Positions 11,303 through 22,095 of a DNA stretch of 64,000 nt are shown here, in pieces. Position 1 is the first letter of the stretch; each line of letters begins with the position of its first letter. The stretch comes from Knufia peltigerae (lineage: Eukaryota; Ascomycota; Eurotiomycetes; Chaetothyriales; Trichomeriaceae), in NCBI GenBank assembly GCA_030247855.1, contig JAPDRN010000068.1:62001-126000 (forward strand), in the 5' to 3' direction. The notes below the pieces were generated by a model. The model was not told where the DNA came from. It did no database searches and saw only the letters and a list, made by a program, of their open reading frames with translations. A program made the position numbers and the translations under genes.

Positions 11303-12933
11303 GCTGTCAGCTTTGGTCGAGAGAAAGAGAGAGAGCGATTCAGAGGATTAAGACTATTTCAGCGGTGGATCCTGCACGACTTGACTTTGCCGCTGCGGAG
11401 GCTCCAGCTTATGGTCGGGGATGGGGATGTTAATCGCGCGAGTCATCGAACGAGACAAAGATGAGTGAGAGACCGGGGTATATGCAGGCGACTAAGAAGC
11501 GTGTTACGAGGTGGCGCCGCGCAAATGGAAAGCCCTGCTAGTGAAGCAGAAATGTATCCCAACCTCGGGGTAGCAAGACCGAAGACCTCGCACAGTGCCT
11601 TCATGATTGGAATCAGCTAACCCGAGGCTGACGAGCCTTGTGAACAACAGCTTGGGGGGTCGACGCAAAGACCATCTGCGAGAAATTGTGCCTCGCCGAG
11701 CGTACGGAGTACATTCGAGCAATACGGGAATCACGGCAACGCTGACCGAGGCTGACGTACTCCGTACTGTCCCAGCAATCACGGATGTGAAACCTGACTA
11801 TGTGTGTGACGAACAGAAGACATCACGGGATACCCTGTCATCAATCAATTCTTTAATAACGGATATCAGGAGAGCCTGTCGCCGGTATCATGGTCAAGGG
11901 ATGCCGATGGAGCACGGAGTCTGTACTACAGCCTGGCACTGCAGACAGGGTATGGGGGAAGAATTATCTTCTTGTCACTCTCGCATTCTCTCTGGACGTT
12001 ATTGGAGGTCCCGCGCAGGACTAGGGTGTTCTCCGTTGGCATGTCACCCAACGACATTGACCATGTTCTTGCGAGCATTCACGAGACTCGTCCCCGAGAA
12101 GGATGACAGGTGTGCATAGCCACCTCCAGGCTGTCACGACATATCTGTGCCCCGCAGATAATGAACGGCCCTCTGGGTGAAGTGTACGGATATTGATCTC
12201 GAATACGGCATGCTCGTACGGAACACCGAGGAAGCAGAAGCAGTGACACCTGGACCTTTTCTGTCGTATCATGACAGCTTGATCTCGGCTGGACGCGTCT
12301 ATATGCGCTAAAGTGTGCTGATGTTGCAGTCATTTTCTGGGCTTTCGCAACCCCCCTCATTTCGTATTTCGCTTCCAACCAGTACGAGCCAGGATCCGGA
12401 AGGCCTGACCACCATCAAACGTACCGTTGGACTAGCCCGGCAGAAGTGGCTGGGTGAGCTGTACATACATACAGCAAAAACGGAGAATCTCGTGCACCTT
12501 GGTCTTGTTCACCTTTTCCTTAGCCCGAAACTAGACCCTTTGGCCTGCGCCTCGCAAGTTTGATCGGCAGTTGATAGAATCTTGGTGGCTCACTAAACAC
12601 ATTCCGGACCAGGAGATATTCCTCGATCAGGCCCATCAATTGCCAATCGCCTCGCACTATTTCACGTGGCTTGAAGCTATCTCCACGAACCCCGGACTTG
12701 TCAGACGTTGCTGCACTTCGGTATCCGGCACCCCGACGCTTGTGTTGGAGGGAAGGCAAACCCCCAAGGACACTCCGTAGCTTCATTTGGGGTCTTGAGT
12801 ATCTCAGATCCTGGAGAATAGCCCAAACGCTTAACTCCCACTGGACTTTGGCCTTTGCTGATATATTGAGCTCGATTCGCAAACCCCATCCTAGGCCAAG
12901 ATCGATTGGATGTTGGCTGCAATTAGGAACAAG
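11303..12933. promoter_or_regulatory. Divergent intergenic region, aquaglyceroporin and glycerol kinase
   Basis: A 1.6-kb stretch separating two head-to-head glycerol genes, presumably containing both promoters. It contains an inverted pair of the dispersed motif (11702-11712 and 11757-11767). Two open frames of 80-170 codons on the plus strand have no recognisable domain and look like chance frames. No other gene is supported. Confidence 0.5.
11702..11767. repeat. Inverted pair of GTACGGAGTAC motifs
   Basis: GTACGGAGTAC at 11702-11712 and its reverse complement GTACTCCGTAC at 11757-11767 are separated by 44 nt. The core 9-mer also occurs, always intergenically, at 3661, 15096, 15602, 24921, 31220, 34372 and 48008. 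The arms could pair as a hairpin or form two half-sites for a DNA-binding protein. The function is unknown. Confidence 0.7.
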
Positions 12934-14770
12934 ATGGGCGATACCACGAAAGGCTCTCACGATGTATTCGTGGGCTCCATTGATCAGGGAACCACATCAA
13001 CTCGCTTCCTGATCTTCAACCGAGATGGCGAGCCTGTGGCTTCGCATCAGATCGAGTTCAAACAGATCTATCCACAGTCAGGGTATGATTCTACCGTGAA
13101 ATTATTTTCCTACTCCTGTTCTCGTTTCGTTTGGCACTGAAACAACCTCCAGTTGGCACGAACACGATCCACTTGAGATCATAACGTCCGTAGAACAGTG
13201 TATCGAAGGCGCTGTCAAAGACTTTGAAACTCAAGGGCATTCTAGTGCAAAGATCAAAGCCGTGGGGATCACGAATCAGCGCGAGACAACAGTAAGAAGA
13301 CTACTTCCCCTCCCACTCTGTGAGCATCTGCAAACATATGTCGATATCTCGAGCCAATCAAGCTCGATTCCTCGGCTGACATTGTCCGCATCCAGGTCGT
13401 GTGGGATTATGAGACGGGCGAGCCGTTGTACAATGCCATTGTCTGGACTGATACTCGCACTCAAGCATTGATCCGCAAAATCAAGCTCCGGCTCGGTGCC
13501 GATCGGCTTCAAGAGTTATGCGGCCTGCCCTTATCGACATACCCCTCTGTCGGCAAGTTGTTGTGGCTCCTTGAGAATGTCCCCAAGGTCAAAGAGGCCT
13601 ATGAGAAGGGCAACTTGGCCTTTGGTACTATCGATGCCTGGCTGGTCTACCGGCTAAACGGCGCGACCAAGAAGAATGTCTTCGTGTCGGATCCAACCAA
13701 TGCCTCTCGCACCTGTTTTATGAACCTGAGAACACTGGACTATGATGATCAGCTCATTGATTTCTTCCGGCTTGATTCCAGTAAACTCCGCCTGCCAAAG
13801 ATCGTCCAGTCATCCCATCCGGAAGTTTACGGAAAGCTCGAGTCCGGAGTTCTGAAGGGTGTGCCTATTACAGGATGCCTGGGTGATCAGTCGGCAGCAT
13901 TGGTAGGGCAGAAAGGGTTCACCCCAGGCCTAGCGAAGAATACCTATGGCACGGGATGTTTCCTTCTGTATAATGTTGGCGACCAGCCTGTCTTCTCCAC
14001 CCATGGCTTACTCGGTACGGTGGCGTACGACTTCGGCAAGGGTAAACGCATGTATGCTCTCGAAGGCAGCATCGCTGTTGCCGGATCAAGTGTGAAATTC
14101 TTGGTGGACAATTTTGGTTTCGTGGAATCTTCAAATAAGATTAGCGAATTGGCATCGACCGTCGAAGACAATGGAGGCTGTGTCTTTGTGACTGCTTTCA
14201 GTGGACTATTTGCACCATATTGGATTGACGACGCACGAGGAACTATTTGTAAGAGCCTATGGAGACTGGGGGTAAAAAGCATTGGCTGACGATCCTACTC
14301 AGATGGCATCACTGCCTACACACAGCGCGGCCACCTCGCCCGTGCTACACTCGAAGCAACATGTTTCCAGACACAAGCGATTCTGAGTGCAATGGAGAAG
14401 GATTCGGGTCACAAACTTGCCGAGCTTGCTGTTGATGGTGGCATGAGTAATTCGGATTTGTGCATGCAGGTAATAAATGATACTTACCCCAACGGCCTAG
14501 CCACTGAACCAGGGAGCTGACTCTTGCCAGACACAATCGGACCTGATCCAGATCCCGGTGATCCGTCCCAAGATGCGTGAGACGACAGCATTGGGAGCGG
14601 CAATTGCAGCTGGTTTGGCAGTGGGTGTTTGGGACAGCATTGACGAATTGAAAGACATCAACGTCGAAGGCAGAACTGTGTTCAAGCCGCAAATGGAAGA
14701 AGCGAAGAGCAAGGAAATGTTTGGACGCTGGGAGAAAGCTGTTCAGATGTCAAAAGGTTGGTCGTCATAA
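12934..14770 (+). CDS. Glycerol kinase (FGGY family)
   Basis: ATP-dependent phosphorylation of glycerol to glycerol-3-phosphate, the first cytosolic step of glycerol use. Five exons: 12934-13082, 13153-13291, 13396-14248, 14303-14469 and 14531-14770, about 515 aa, near the usual length. Hallmarks are VGSIDQGTTSTRFLIF (ATP-binding start), the spliced YPQSGWHEHDP, GITNQRETT, NAIVWTDTRT, the GTIDAWLVYRL and DPTNASRT blocks, GCLGDQSAALVGQ, TYGTGCF, GGMSNSDLCMQ and a C-terminal ETTALGAAIAAGLAVG. An in-frame ATG at 12910 would add eight residues; the ATG at 12934 is closer to the conserved core. It faces an aquaglyceroporin gene, so uptake and activation of glycerol are encoded side by side and could share regulation. 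Confidence 0.95.
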
Positions 14771-15824
14771 TGTGCGTCTTCAAGTCTGAAGGGCTTCTGG
14801 GGTCGAGATGGGCCGCGACGATGATGAAGATTCCAGTTTTGATATGATGATACAAGGACAGGTTTGATGATACAGAAACGAATAGTATCTGATGTCTCAA
14901 AAACACATTCCGCGCCCAACAGTTCCCAGGTCCATTTGACAATGCTGCTGCCCCTGCTACGACAGTCTCGAGACGTGCCACGACATTTCTTGAGGAGGTG
15001 TGTGTTTTATGCAATCAACGCGCTGCTCATTGGTCACAGGTTTGACGGTCACATCGTCGCTTGTTTGGTGTTTGGTATTTGCCTCGCCTTTGAGATACGG
15101 AGTACCAGTTGATGCGGTGTAAGGATGTCTAGTAGGTGAGACACTCCATACTCTGTGTTCTTTAGGAGGCCGATACCTGATTCATTGGAGTTCGTCGGAC
15201 TTCTTTCAGCTGTTGGGCCTGCCAAGACCGGCAGGTTGTGCGAGATTGAAATCATCATTACAACGTTATTACGTTCACCTCCGACCTATGTATGCGGCTA
15301 AAACGCCTATCAATACGCGTCATTACACGTCATTATCATCTAAGATACTCCGATGGTTTTGTTAGGGCGTCGCCAGAATGTCCTTCATCCCCTCGCACGC
15401 CCCGGAATATCGGCTATACGGCACAGATAACGTCGAACAAATGCCCCAAATACGGACGATTTCAGTGGACAATCGGGGCAGTCAAGTCAAACAGTGGGCA
15501 GCACAATGTGCATTGTTGCAGCCCTTCGCCTCGCGTTGGAGAAAAGCTGCAGGTGTCAAATGGGTCGATGACGGATATCGTTTACGCCCTATGCCTTTTG
15601 GTACGGAGTAATTGATTTCTTCTAGTTCTTTTGTCACCTCGAGTCTATCTACTGTACAGTATCTGTATGCCTGGACCAGCGAAAGACACGACCTCGCCTC
15701 GTTCCGTCCTCTCTTTGGCCTTTCCACTCGTTACGACGGCACACAGGTGAATGTATACATCTGATCTTCGCACTCTTCCTCTTCTGCTCGAACACCGATT
15801 CACACAAATGACCTACACCTCGGG
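14771..15824. other. Intergenic with two TACGGAGTA motifs
   Basis: This lies between the glycerol kinase 3' end and the MCT transporter start. Exact TACGGAGTA motifs begin at 15096 and 15602. No gene was recognised. Confidence 0.5.
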
Positions 15825-17446
15825 ATGGACAGTATGTCAAGCCGAGATACGTCGGACAGCGAGAAACATGGAATTCAACGTCATGCTTCTTCCCCTGAGC
15901 ACGAGATCGACCCTTACGGCGACGAGCTCACGAAACAGTTGAGTCGAGGATCCGAACTGAAAAAGGTCGCCAGCAATACTCTGGGGAGAGTCGCGTCACG
16001 TCTAACAACCCGAGACATCGTCGACCCTGGACCTCCACCCGATGGCGGCCTCAAGGCATGGGTTCAAGTTGCCATGGGTTGGCTGGTATGCGTCTGTACC
16101 TGGTATGTGTATCTCTCGTTCTCTCTTATCAAGAAGGGGGTGAAGGGGATTTTGGTTTGGCAAACTGAAGAGTGAAGAATGGACGAACCGAATCGTACAT
16201 GTCCGACGCCGGAATTCCTTCCCCGAGCTCAGGAGCGGGTTACCGTTTTTAGTGCACATCTTTTGGTTGTTCTATCATGAGCTCCCGCTAACCTGTCCGA
16301 ACTCTCAGGGGTTACATCAATTCCTTCGGCGTGTTCCAGACATACTATACCGACACCATGGGTGAATCGCAGTCCACCATATCCTGGGTAGGTTCGTTGC
16401 AACTGTGGACAGTGTTCTTCACATCTGCATTTTCCGGCCGGGCGCTCGACGCAGGATTGTTTGTCCCGACCCTGATCTTTGGGTCGACGATTCAACTGCT
16501 AGGCATCTTCATGACAAGTCTGTGTAATGAATTTTGGCAATTGCTGTTGGCACAGGGGATTTGTACGGGCTTGGGGAGTGGCATCATCTTCTGTCCCACC
16601 ATGGGCTTGGTCACGACTTACTTCAAGGACAAACGTGGCATCGCCGTGGCCATCGTGACCACAGGCAACTCCGTCGGCGGTTCGGTGTATCCGGTCATGA
16701 TTCGTCAACTGCTCCCGAAGATAGGGTACGCCTGGACGGTACGTGTAGTCGGGTTCGTGAACCTGGCCCTGCTCGGGACCGCGCTGGCGTTCATGAGACC
16801 GCGACTGCCACCCCGGAAGGCGGGCCCCATCATCGAGTGGAGGGCTTTCTACGAGGTGCCGTACACCAGCATGCTCGTCGGCATGTCGCTCGTCTTTGGC
16901 GGCATGTTTTTTTCGTATTACTACCTTGGCTCGTACGGGAGGGACATTCTCGGCATGAGCTACGCCGACTCGGTCACGCTGCTCATCATCTTCAACGCCA
17001 CCGGCATCCCCATGCGGTTGTTGACCGGCTGGGTCGCCGATCGGGTCTCGGGCCCGTTGAACGCGATGGTGCTGCTCCTCTTCTTCAATGGCCTCTTTGG
17101 TCTTTGCTGGATCGCCGTCCGTTCTGTGCCGGGCCTGTACGTGTTTTCGGTGTTTTATGGCTTCTCCGCCGGAGCGTTTCAGTGTCTTTTCCCGACGACG
17201 TTGACGAGTTTGAATAACGATGTGAGCAAGAATGGAACGAGATTGGGCATGGCGTTTTCGATATTCAGCTTTGCGGGACTGGCCGGCCCACCCATCGGGG
17301 GCGCCTTGCTCACGACGAACGGCGGCGGTAGAGGTGGTTACCTGGCCGCGCAATTGGGACTGGGGTTGGCGACATTCTTGGGAGCTTTGTTCATGGTGAC
17401 TGCTAGAGTTCACAAGGAGGGCTGGAGTCTGACGATAAAATGTTGA
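15825..17446 (+). CDS. MFS monocarboxylate-transporter-like (MCT/Mch family) protein
   Basis: Membrane transporter of the MCT-type MFS clade (fungal Mch/Esbp6-like proteins); the substrate cannot be told from sequence and may be a carboxylate or riboflavin-like compound. Two exons, 15825-16102 and 16309-17446, give about 471 aa. A hydrophilic N-tail of about 70 residues leads into PPPDGGLKAWVQVAMGW, the MCT signature before TM1. The splice then joins W to GYINSFGVFQTYY, another conserved stretch. Twelve hydrophobic segments follow, with GICTGLGSG and RLLTGWVADR in the loops and NGTRLGMAFSI before TM11. The protein ends shortly after TM12. The 206-nt intron is longer than others here; inside it the reading frame stops, so it must be removed. 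An ATG three codons downstream (15834) is an alternative start. Confidence 0.88.
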
Positions 17447-19240
17447 TAACTGCTGCAGCGTTTTATAGGCACGATTTTATGAACAATATGGCAACAGGAG
17501 ACTAGAATTGATGCGTTTGACCTTGAACACAGGTACAAAGAAAGTATGAGCAGAAGATACCGAGCTCTTCAGCCTTGTAGATGTAGTCTGACCCCTGTCA
17601 TCGACATACTTCGCTGTTCGTGCAGTATAGCTGTCATCGTTGCCCTTCAACTTGTTAACAAGGGTATTGCGTTCTGGTCCGCGCAGCCCAGCAATCAATA
17701 CAAAATGCAAAGTTGGTGATCGTACAGAGATCGATGCTTTTGCATACGGGGAGTGATCATCCTCTGCTTGCCATGATATCTCCTGCGTCAATGACGACAT
17801 CGTCACGATTGTCCTGGGGCTAGAAAAGAGGAGGCATGTATAGACCAGTATGGTGGTGGATGGCTAAGCATTGAGCAAAGATCACTCTGGGGCACGGCGG
17901 AGGGTTTGCGTGGCTGGCGTTAGAGAGGCAACTGGGCGTCAGTGCTTTTCAGGGTCACGCACATAGAGGGTCCTGCAGAATGGCTGGAAACTTGGCAGAG
18001 CAAAATTGTCTCGGTATTCCTCATGGTAACGAGTCGAGGCTTGATGAGCAAGGTGGTAAAGATTGTGCTCCTTGTCGAGGCAATCCCCGTAGGAGTGGTA
18101 GCGAATGACTAATCAAGGCGTCGCTTAACCTTCCACTCAGGTCTTAGTCTGATTTGGGTCTGGGTTGTGGTTGTGGCGGGCCGCTATATACGTAAAAGCA
18201 TGTAAGCCAATGTAGTAGTCGGAAATAAGTGTCTCCGACCCGTCACGCTAGAGCCACAGGGGAAATTAGAGGGCATGGACTTCGACTTCCTCTTGCTTCA
18301 CGACGTAAACAAAAATATCGCACAGTGAGCCACCGCACGGCTGATGTCCTGAACACCACCATCCTTCATCGAACACGAGGAACCCTTGGCCGCTCCACGT
18401 GCACATGAGCTGCCTACGCAAGCGCGCTTCAGTGGCTGAACCTTTCCCATCTTGATGGTTTGCGCGGGACGAGTTCCTTCTCCAGGCTAATCGGCAGAAG
18501 AGCACTGGAGACGGTCCGAAGACGCGCGACTTTTAGCTGAAGTTCTGTGAGTTCTACCTATCCACATCTTGAGCGGCAGATAGGTCGATCAAGACTCTGT
18601 CAGCTGCTCATGTATCTCGACGAGCATTCAAACCCGTGATGCCGGGGTCTGTTCAGATTGCCATCACCCTGTCAACAGGTCTCATAACAAACGCTGCCAC
18701 GATCAGCATGGCGATCTTGTGGCTTCGGTTGACGACACCTCACGTCCCAGCACCCTCAAGATGAAGTTGTGGTCCATCATGAGATCTTCGCGTTGTAGCC
18801 GACCTCCCACCGACTTGTACAATGAGGCTCAAGAGTGTACCAGCCTCATGGCACGAGCTCCCACGCTCGGGACTCGACACAATCTGACCACAACCAACCG
18901 CGTTGCTACGTGGATTTCCTCGCTCCACTTCTATACTTGCTCGAGCCAATGGTTGGCTACAATGACAATCCATGCTTTGACCTTCCTGCGGCAGGACCCG
19001 AACTGGAGTCTGAGCGTAGACAAAGCTCTACCTACCACCTGAATTATTTCTGGCCGCGTGTGCCCTTTGTCTTTCCAGCCTCATTGTGTGCCCATTGACA
19101 AAGAATGAAAGACGCGCTATATATGTACGGTTTGCACCGGGACTTTCGAAGATGTTGGTTAGTACACTTCATTCACACGCTTCGTGCATTTGTATATACC
19201 ATTTTCCCATATACATACCGTGCAGTTGTCAATCTGCAAT
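17447..19240. other. Intergenic, upstream of GH16 gene
   Basis: About 1.8 kb with no gene I can support. Open frames of 80-110 codons occur on both strands without domain, signal or membrane features. The right end holds the GH16 promoter. Confidence 0.5.
19118..19124 (+). promoter_or_regulatory. TATA-like element of the GH16 gene
   Basis: TATATAT lies about 117 nt upstream of the GH16 start codon, a plausible core-promoter position. Proposed from position and composition only. Confidence 0.35.
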
Positions 19241-20656
19241 ATGCACATCTCACTTACCACTCTCACTTTGTTTGCATCCGCCGCCACAGCCTCATACGTG
19301 ATCGAAGATGACTACAGTTCGAATTCTTTCGCCGGCATGTTCGACTTCTTCACAGACAACGATCCCACGAACGGTTATGTCAACTATATCGACTACAACA
19401 CAGCCGCGAGCTCAGGTTTGTACAAGGTAGAAAACGGGCAAGTATACATGGGGGTCGACTCGACGAACACTGCCTCCGGACGCGGCCGAAACAGCGTACG
19501 GATAGCCAGCAAGAACACATATCAACACGGCCTTGTCATCCTAGACCTTGCACACATGCCTGCCGGTGCCTGTGGAACATGGCCCGCCTTCTGGATGCTC
19601 GGCGCCGACTGGCCCAACAATGGAGAAATCGACATCATCGAAGGTGTCAATGGCCAAGCCGCCAACAACATGGCCCTTCATACCAATGCCGGCTGCAGCA
19701 TCTCCAACACCGGAGCCTTCTCCGGCTCTCTGGAAACAGACAACTGCGACGTCCAGGCGGCCGGCCAAGCCTCTAACACGGGCTGTTCCATCCGGAGCGG
19801 CGACGACAGCAGCTTTGGCGCCGGCTTCAACTCCATCGGCGGGGGCGTCTTCGCCACCGAATGGACCAGTGAAGCCATCAGCATCTGGTTCTTCCCCCGC
19901 GGAGGCATCCCTTCGGACATCACCAGCGGCTCACCCGATCCCACCGGCTGGGGTCTGCCGCAGGGCCAGTTTGCAGGAGCCTGCAACATCGACGACAAGG
20001 TCCACAATCAACAGCTCGTCTTCGACGTCACGTTCTGCGGCGACTGGGCTGGCAACGTCTGGAGCACCGACGCAGTATGCAGCTCCAAGGCCTCGACGTG
20101 CCAGGCCTTTGTCCAGAACAACCCGTCCGCGTTTCAAGACACGTACTGGCTCATCAACAGCCTGAAGGTGTACAGCGACAACGGCGCCGGTCCATCCCAA
20201 CCTCCCTCTTCATCTTCCTCATCCGTCCCGACTCAAACGACGGGCGGCTCGAGCTACACCATCACCGGCACCGAGACGACCACGTTCGTCACCATGACGA
20301 CCTCTGGCGGCCTGTCCACATTCACCACCCCCGGACCAACAACCGCATACACCACCATCACCTCGATACCGATCGAGACAACCCAACAACCGACCGTCGT
20401 ACCCACGACGGCACCTCCGGTCCCCACCACCACGGAATATACCTCTGCGGTCGTCACGACAGCTGTAACTGCCCCTGCACCTGAATCATCGTCGCCGGAC
20501 AACAACAACAACAACGGCGGCGGTGCCGGTTGGAACTGGGGAGGTGGCAATGGTGGTGCCGGTGGTAACTGGGGGGGAAACAACGGCGGCGGACGATTTG
20601 GTGGTGGTGGTGCCGGTGGCGGCGGCGGCGGAGGATGGGGTCGATGGGGACAGTGA
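19241..20656 (+). CDS. Secreted GH16 endo-beta-1,3(4)-glucanase-like protein
   Basis: Single exon, 471 aa from the ATG at 19241, which starts a typical signal peptide (MHISLTTLTLFASAATAS). An ATG 19 codons upstream would place hydrophilic residues before it and is less likely. The GH16 catalytic motif GEIDIIEG gives nucleophile E129, helper D131 and acid/base E134. The flanking GTWPAFWMLG and NNGEID context is that of fungal mixed-linkage or beta-1,3-glucanases of the eglC type. The catalytic domain spans about 20-330. A Ser/Thr-rich linker follows, suited to O-glycosylation, and the last 60 residues are almost only Gly, Asn, Trp and Ala. There is no hydrophobic C-terminus, so a GPI anchor is not indicated. 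Likely role: cell-wall or plant/lichen glucan cleavage outside the cell. Confidence 0.9.
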   Translation: MHISLTTLTLFASAATASYVIEDDYSSNSFAGMFDFFTDNDPTNGYVNYIDYNTAASSGLYKVENGQVYMGVDSTNTASGRGRNSVRIASKNTYQHGLVILDLAHMPAGACGTWPAFWMLGADWPNNGEIDIIEGVNGQAANNMALHTNAGCSISNTGAFSGSLETDNCDVQAAGQASNTGCSIRSGDDSSFGAGFNSIGGGVFATEWTSEAISIWFFPRGGIPSDITSGSPDPTGWGLPQGQFAGACNIDDKVHNQQLVFDVTFCGDWAGNVWSTDAVCSSKASTCQAFVQNNPSAFQDTYWLINSLKVYSDNGAGPSQPPSSSSSSVPTQTTGGSSYTITGTETTTFVTMTTSGGLSTFTTPGPTTAYTTITSIPIETTQQPTVVPTTAPPVPTTTEYTSAVVTTAVTAPAPESSSPDNNNNNGGGAGWNWGGGNGGAGGNWGGNNGGGRFGGGGAGGGGGGGWGRWGQ

Positions 20657-22095
20657 TTGATTCTGTCAATGTCCTTGTCCGTTTCTTTTCTTTTCTCCAT
20701 CACACGCATCAACTCTTCGATTTGAGATTTTAGCGACGACCACATTGATGACTACACACAACCCTTCGGTACGACAGGGTTCGGCGGGATTTTGTTGCCT
20801 TGACACAACAACGGGGTGGCGTTTTTGGGGAGGGTTGCATCAAAGGAAAGGAAGGAAGGGAATGTCTGGTTTGGTTTTTTTCTTTTTTTAATCAACAACC
20901 TTTGTATTTAACGGGGGTTATACGACAATGGCGAAAAAGGGACAGGGAAAAAAAAGGAGGTAATGGATGGAAACGTCGCGATACGATACCCCCACCCCGA
21001 ACCATGGGTGGTACCTATTTAATGAGACCACACAAAGATGACGAAACAATGAGAACAGTATAATATATATACACACACACACACATACACCCCCACACCT
21101 ACATACCACGTACCACGTACCTTGTGGGCACGAAGAACGAAACGCGTATGATATAGATACACCCATATATACACCAACTTGGTCAATGAATATGAGAAAC
21201 AAAAATACGAGACGCAATACAAATAAATATAGCCTGTTCCGAGTTCTGTCGTCATGGAAGAAGTTGAAAAGACAAAGTCCCATAGAGGAAACGTCTAGGA
21301 CCATATAACACCCAAGTAGGTATACAGCATAGAACACGCGCGGCGCGAGCATGAGAAACTGCAAAGACAGCTTACGTAGTTACTCGTGTTCATCATGTCC
21401 TGCCGGATACAGGCAAACATCGTTCTATCAGAGAGAATGCCCATCCGAAAAAAGTACTTTTTCAAAATTCTGGATGACCGAGAGAGTCCTCCCACAAGCC
21501 TCCAAGGTGGTGTCGTACAGTACACACATATGCTACAAAAGAAGTACCTAATACAAGACCATGTATTCAATAATCAAATCGCCCTTTTTTTTGATCATCC
21601 AACATACATCTTTCATGGCCGACCAGCATCTTATGTATGAAGAGGGAGACAAAACCAGGCTCGGACCCTTTGACATAAACATCGTTGGGCAGTCACGCGA
21701 CGAGCAGCGCCATTCTCGTCACAATCATACCGAGTATTCGTCTTGAATAACCCCTAATATTAGTATAGCCGAAACACCAAACACGACAGCAGGATTCAAA
21801 CACCGAACCGAGCGCGAGAGTTCGTCCGGAAAAGGCCTCGATACGTCCGCTGGGAAAGTACGGAAGCCTCCCGCCGACAGGTCGATGATTCGACCGGATG
21901 TCGGTTGGTGGTCTTTCCGGGAAGCTGTCTCAAAAGGTGACCCCTGGTATTGGCCAATCCGACCCCGGAGAGTCGCCGCCAGCTCCGGACAAGTCACAGG
22001 CTTTTATTTGTCGATTATTGCTTGGTGGCCCGAAGCTCAAGGGCCACGTCACAGCATTTCCCAAGGCCGATGGTGGTCACCGGAGAGAGGCGAGT
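20657..22095. other. Intergenic with low-complexity DNA
   Basis: This is the region between convergent GH16 and Zn2Cys6 genes. It contains an (AC)7 run at 21071-21084 in an AT-rich stretch. A long minus-strand frame over it is rich in Cys, Phe, Tyr and Val because of the repeat and is not accepted as a gene. Confidence 0.5.

Noticed and set aside
11607..12119. 170-codon plus-strand frame in the glycerol divergent region
   Set aside because: Contains the motif pair, is Arg/Thr/Cys-rich and shows no domain; more likely chance.
16499..17413. 304-codon minus-strand frame
   Set aside because: Antisense to the MCT transporter; Gln, Arg and His-rich, with no domain.
20254..20745. 163-codon minus-strand frame with long proline runs
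   Set aside because: Mirror of the Gly-rich tail of the GH16 gene; the proline runs are complements of glycine codons.
20918..21364. 148-codon minus-strand hydrophobic frame
   Set aside because: Formed over AC/TA-rich low-complexity DNA; the Cys-Val runs come from the repeat and no membrane family is recognisable.
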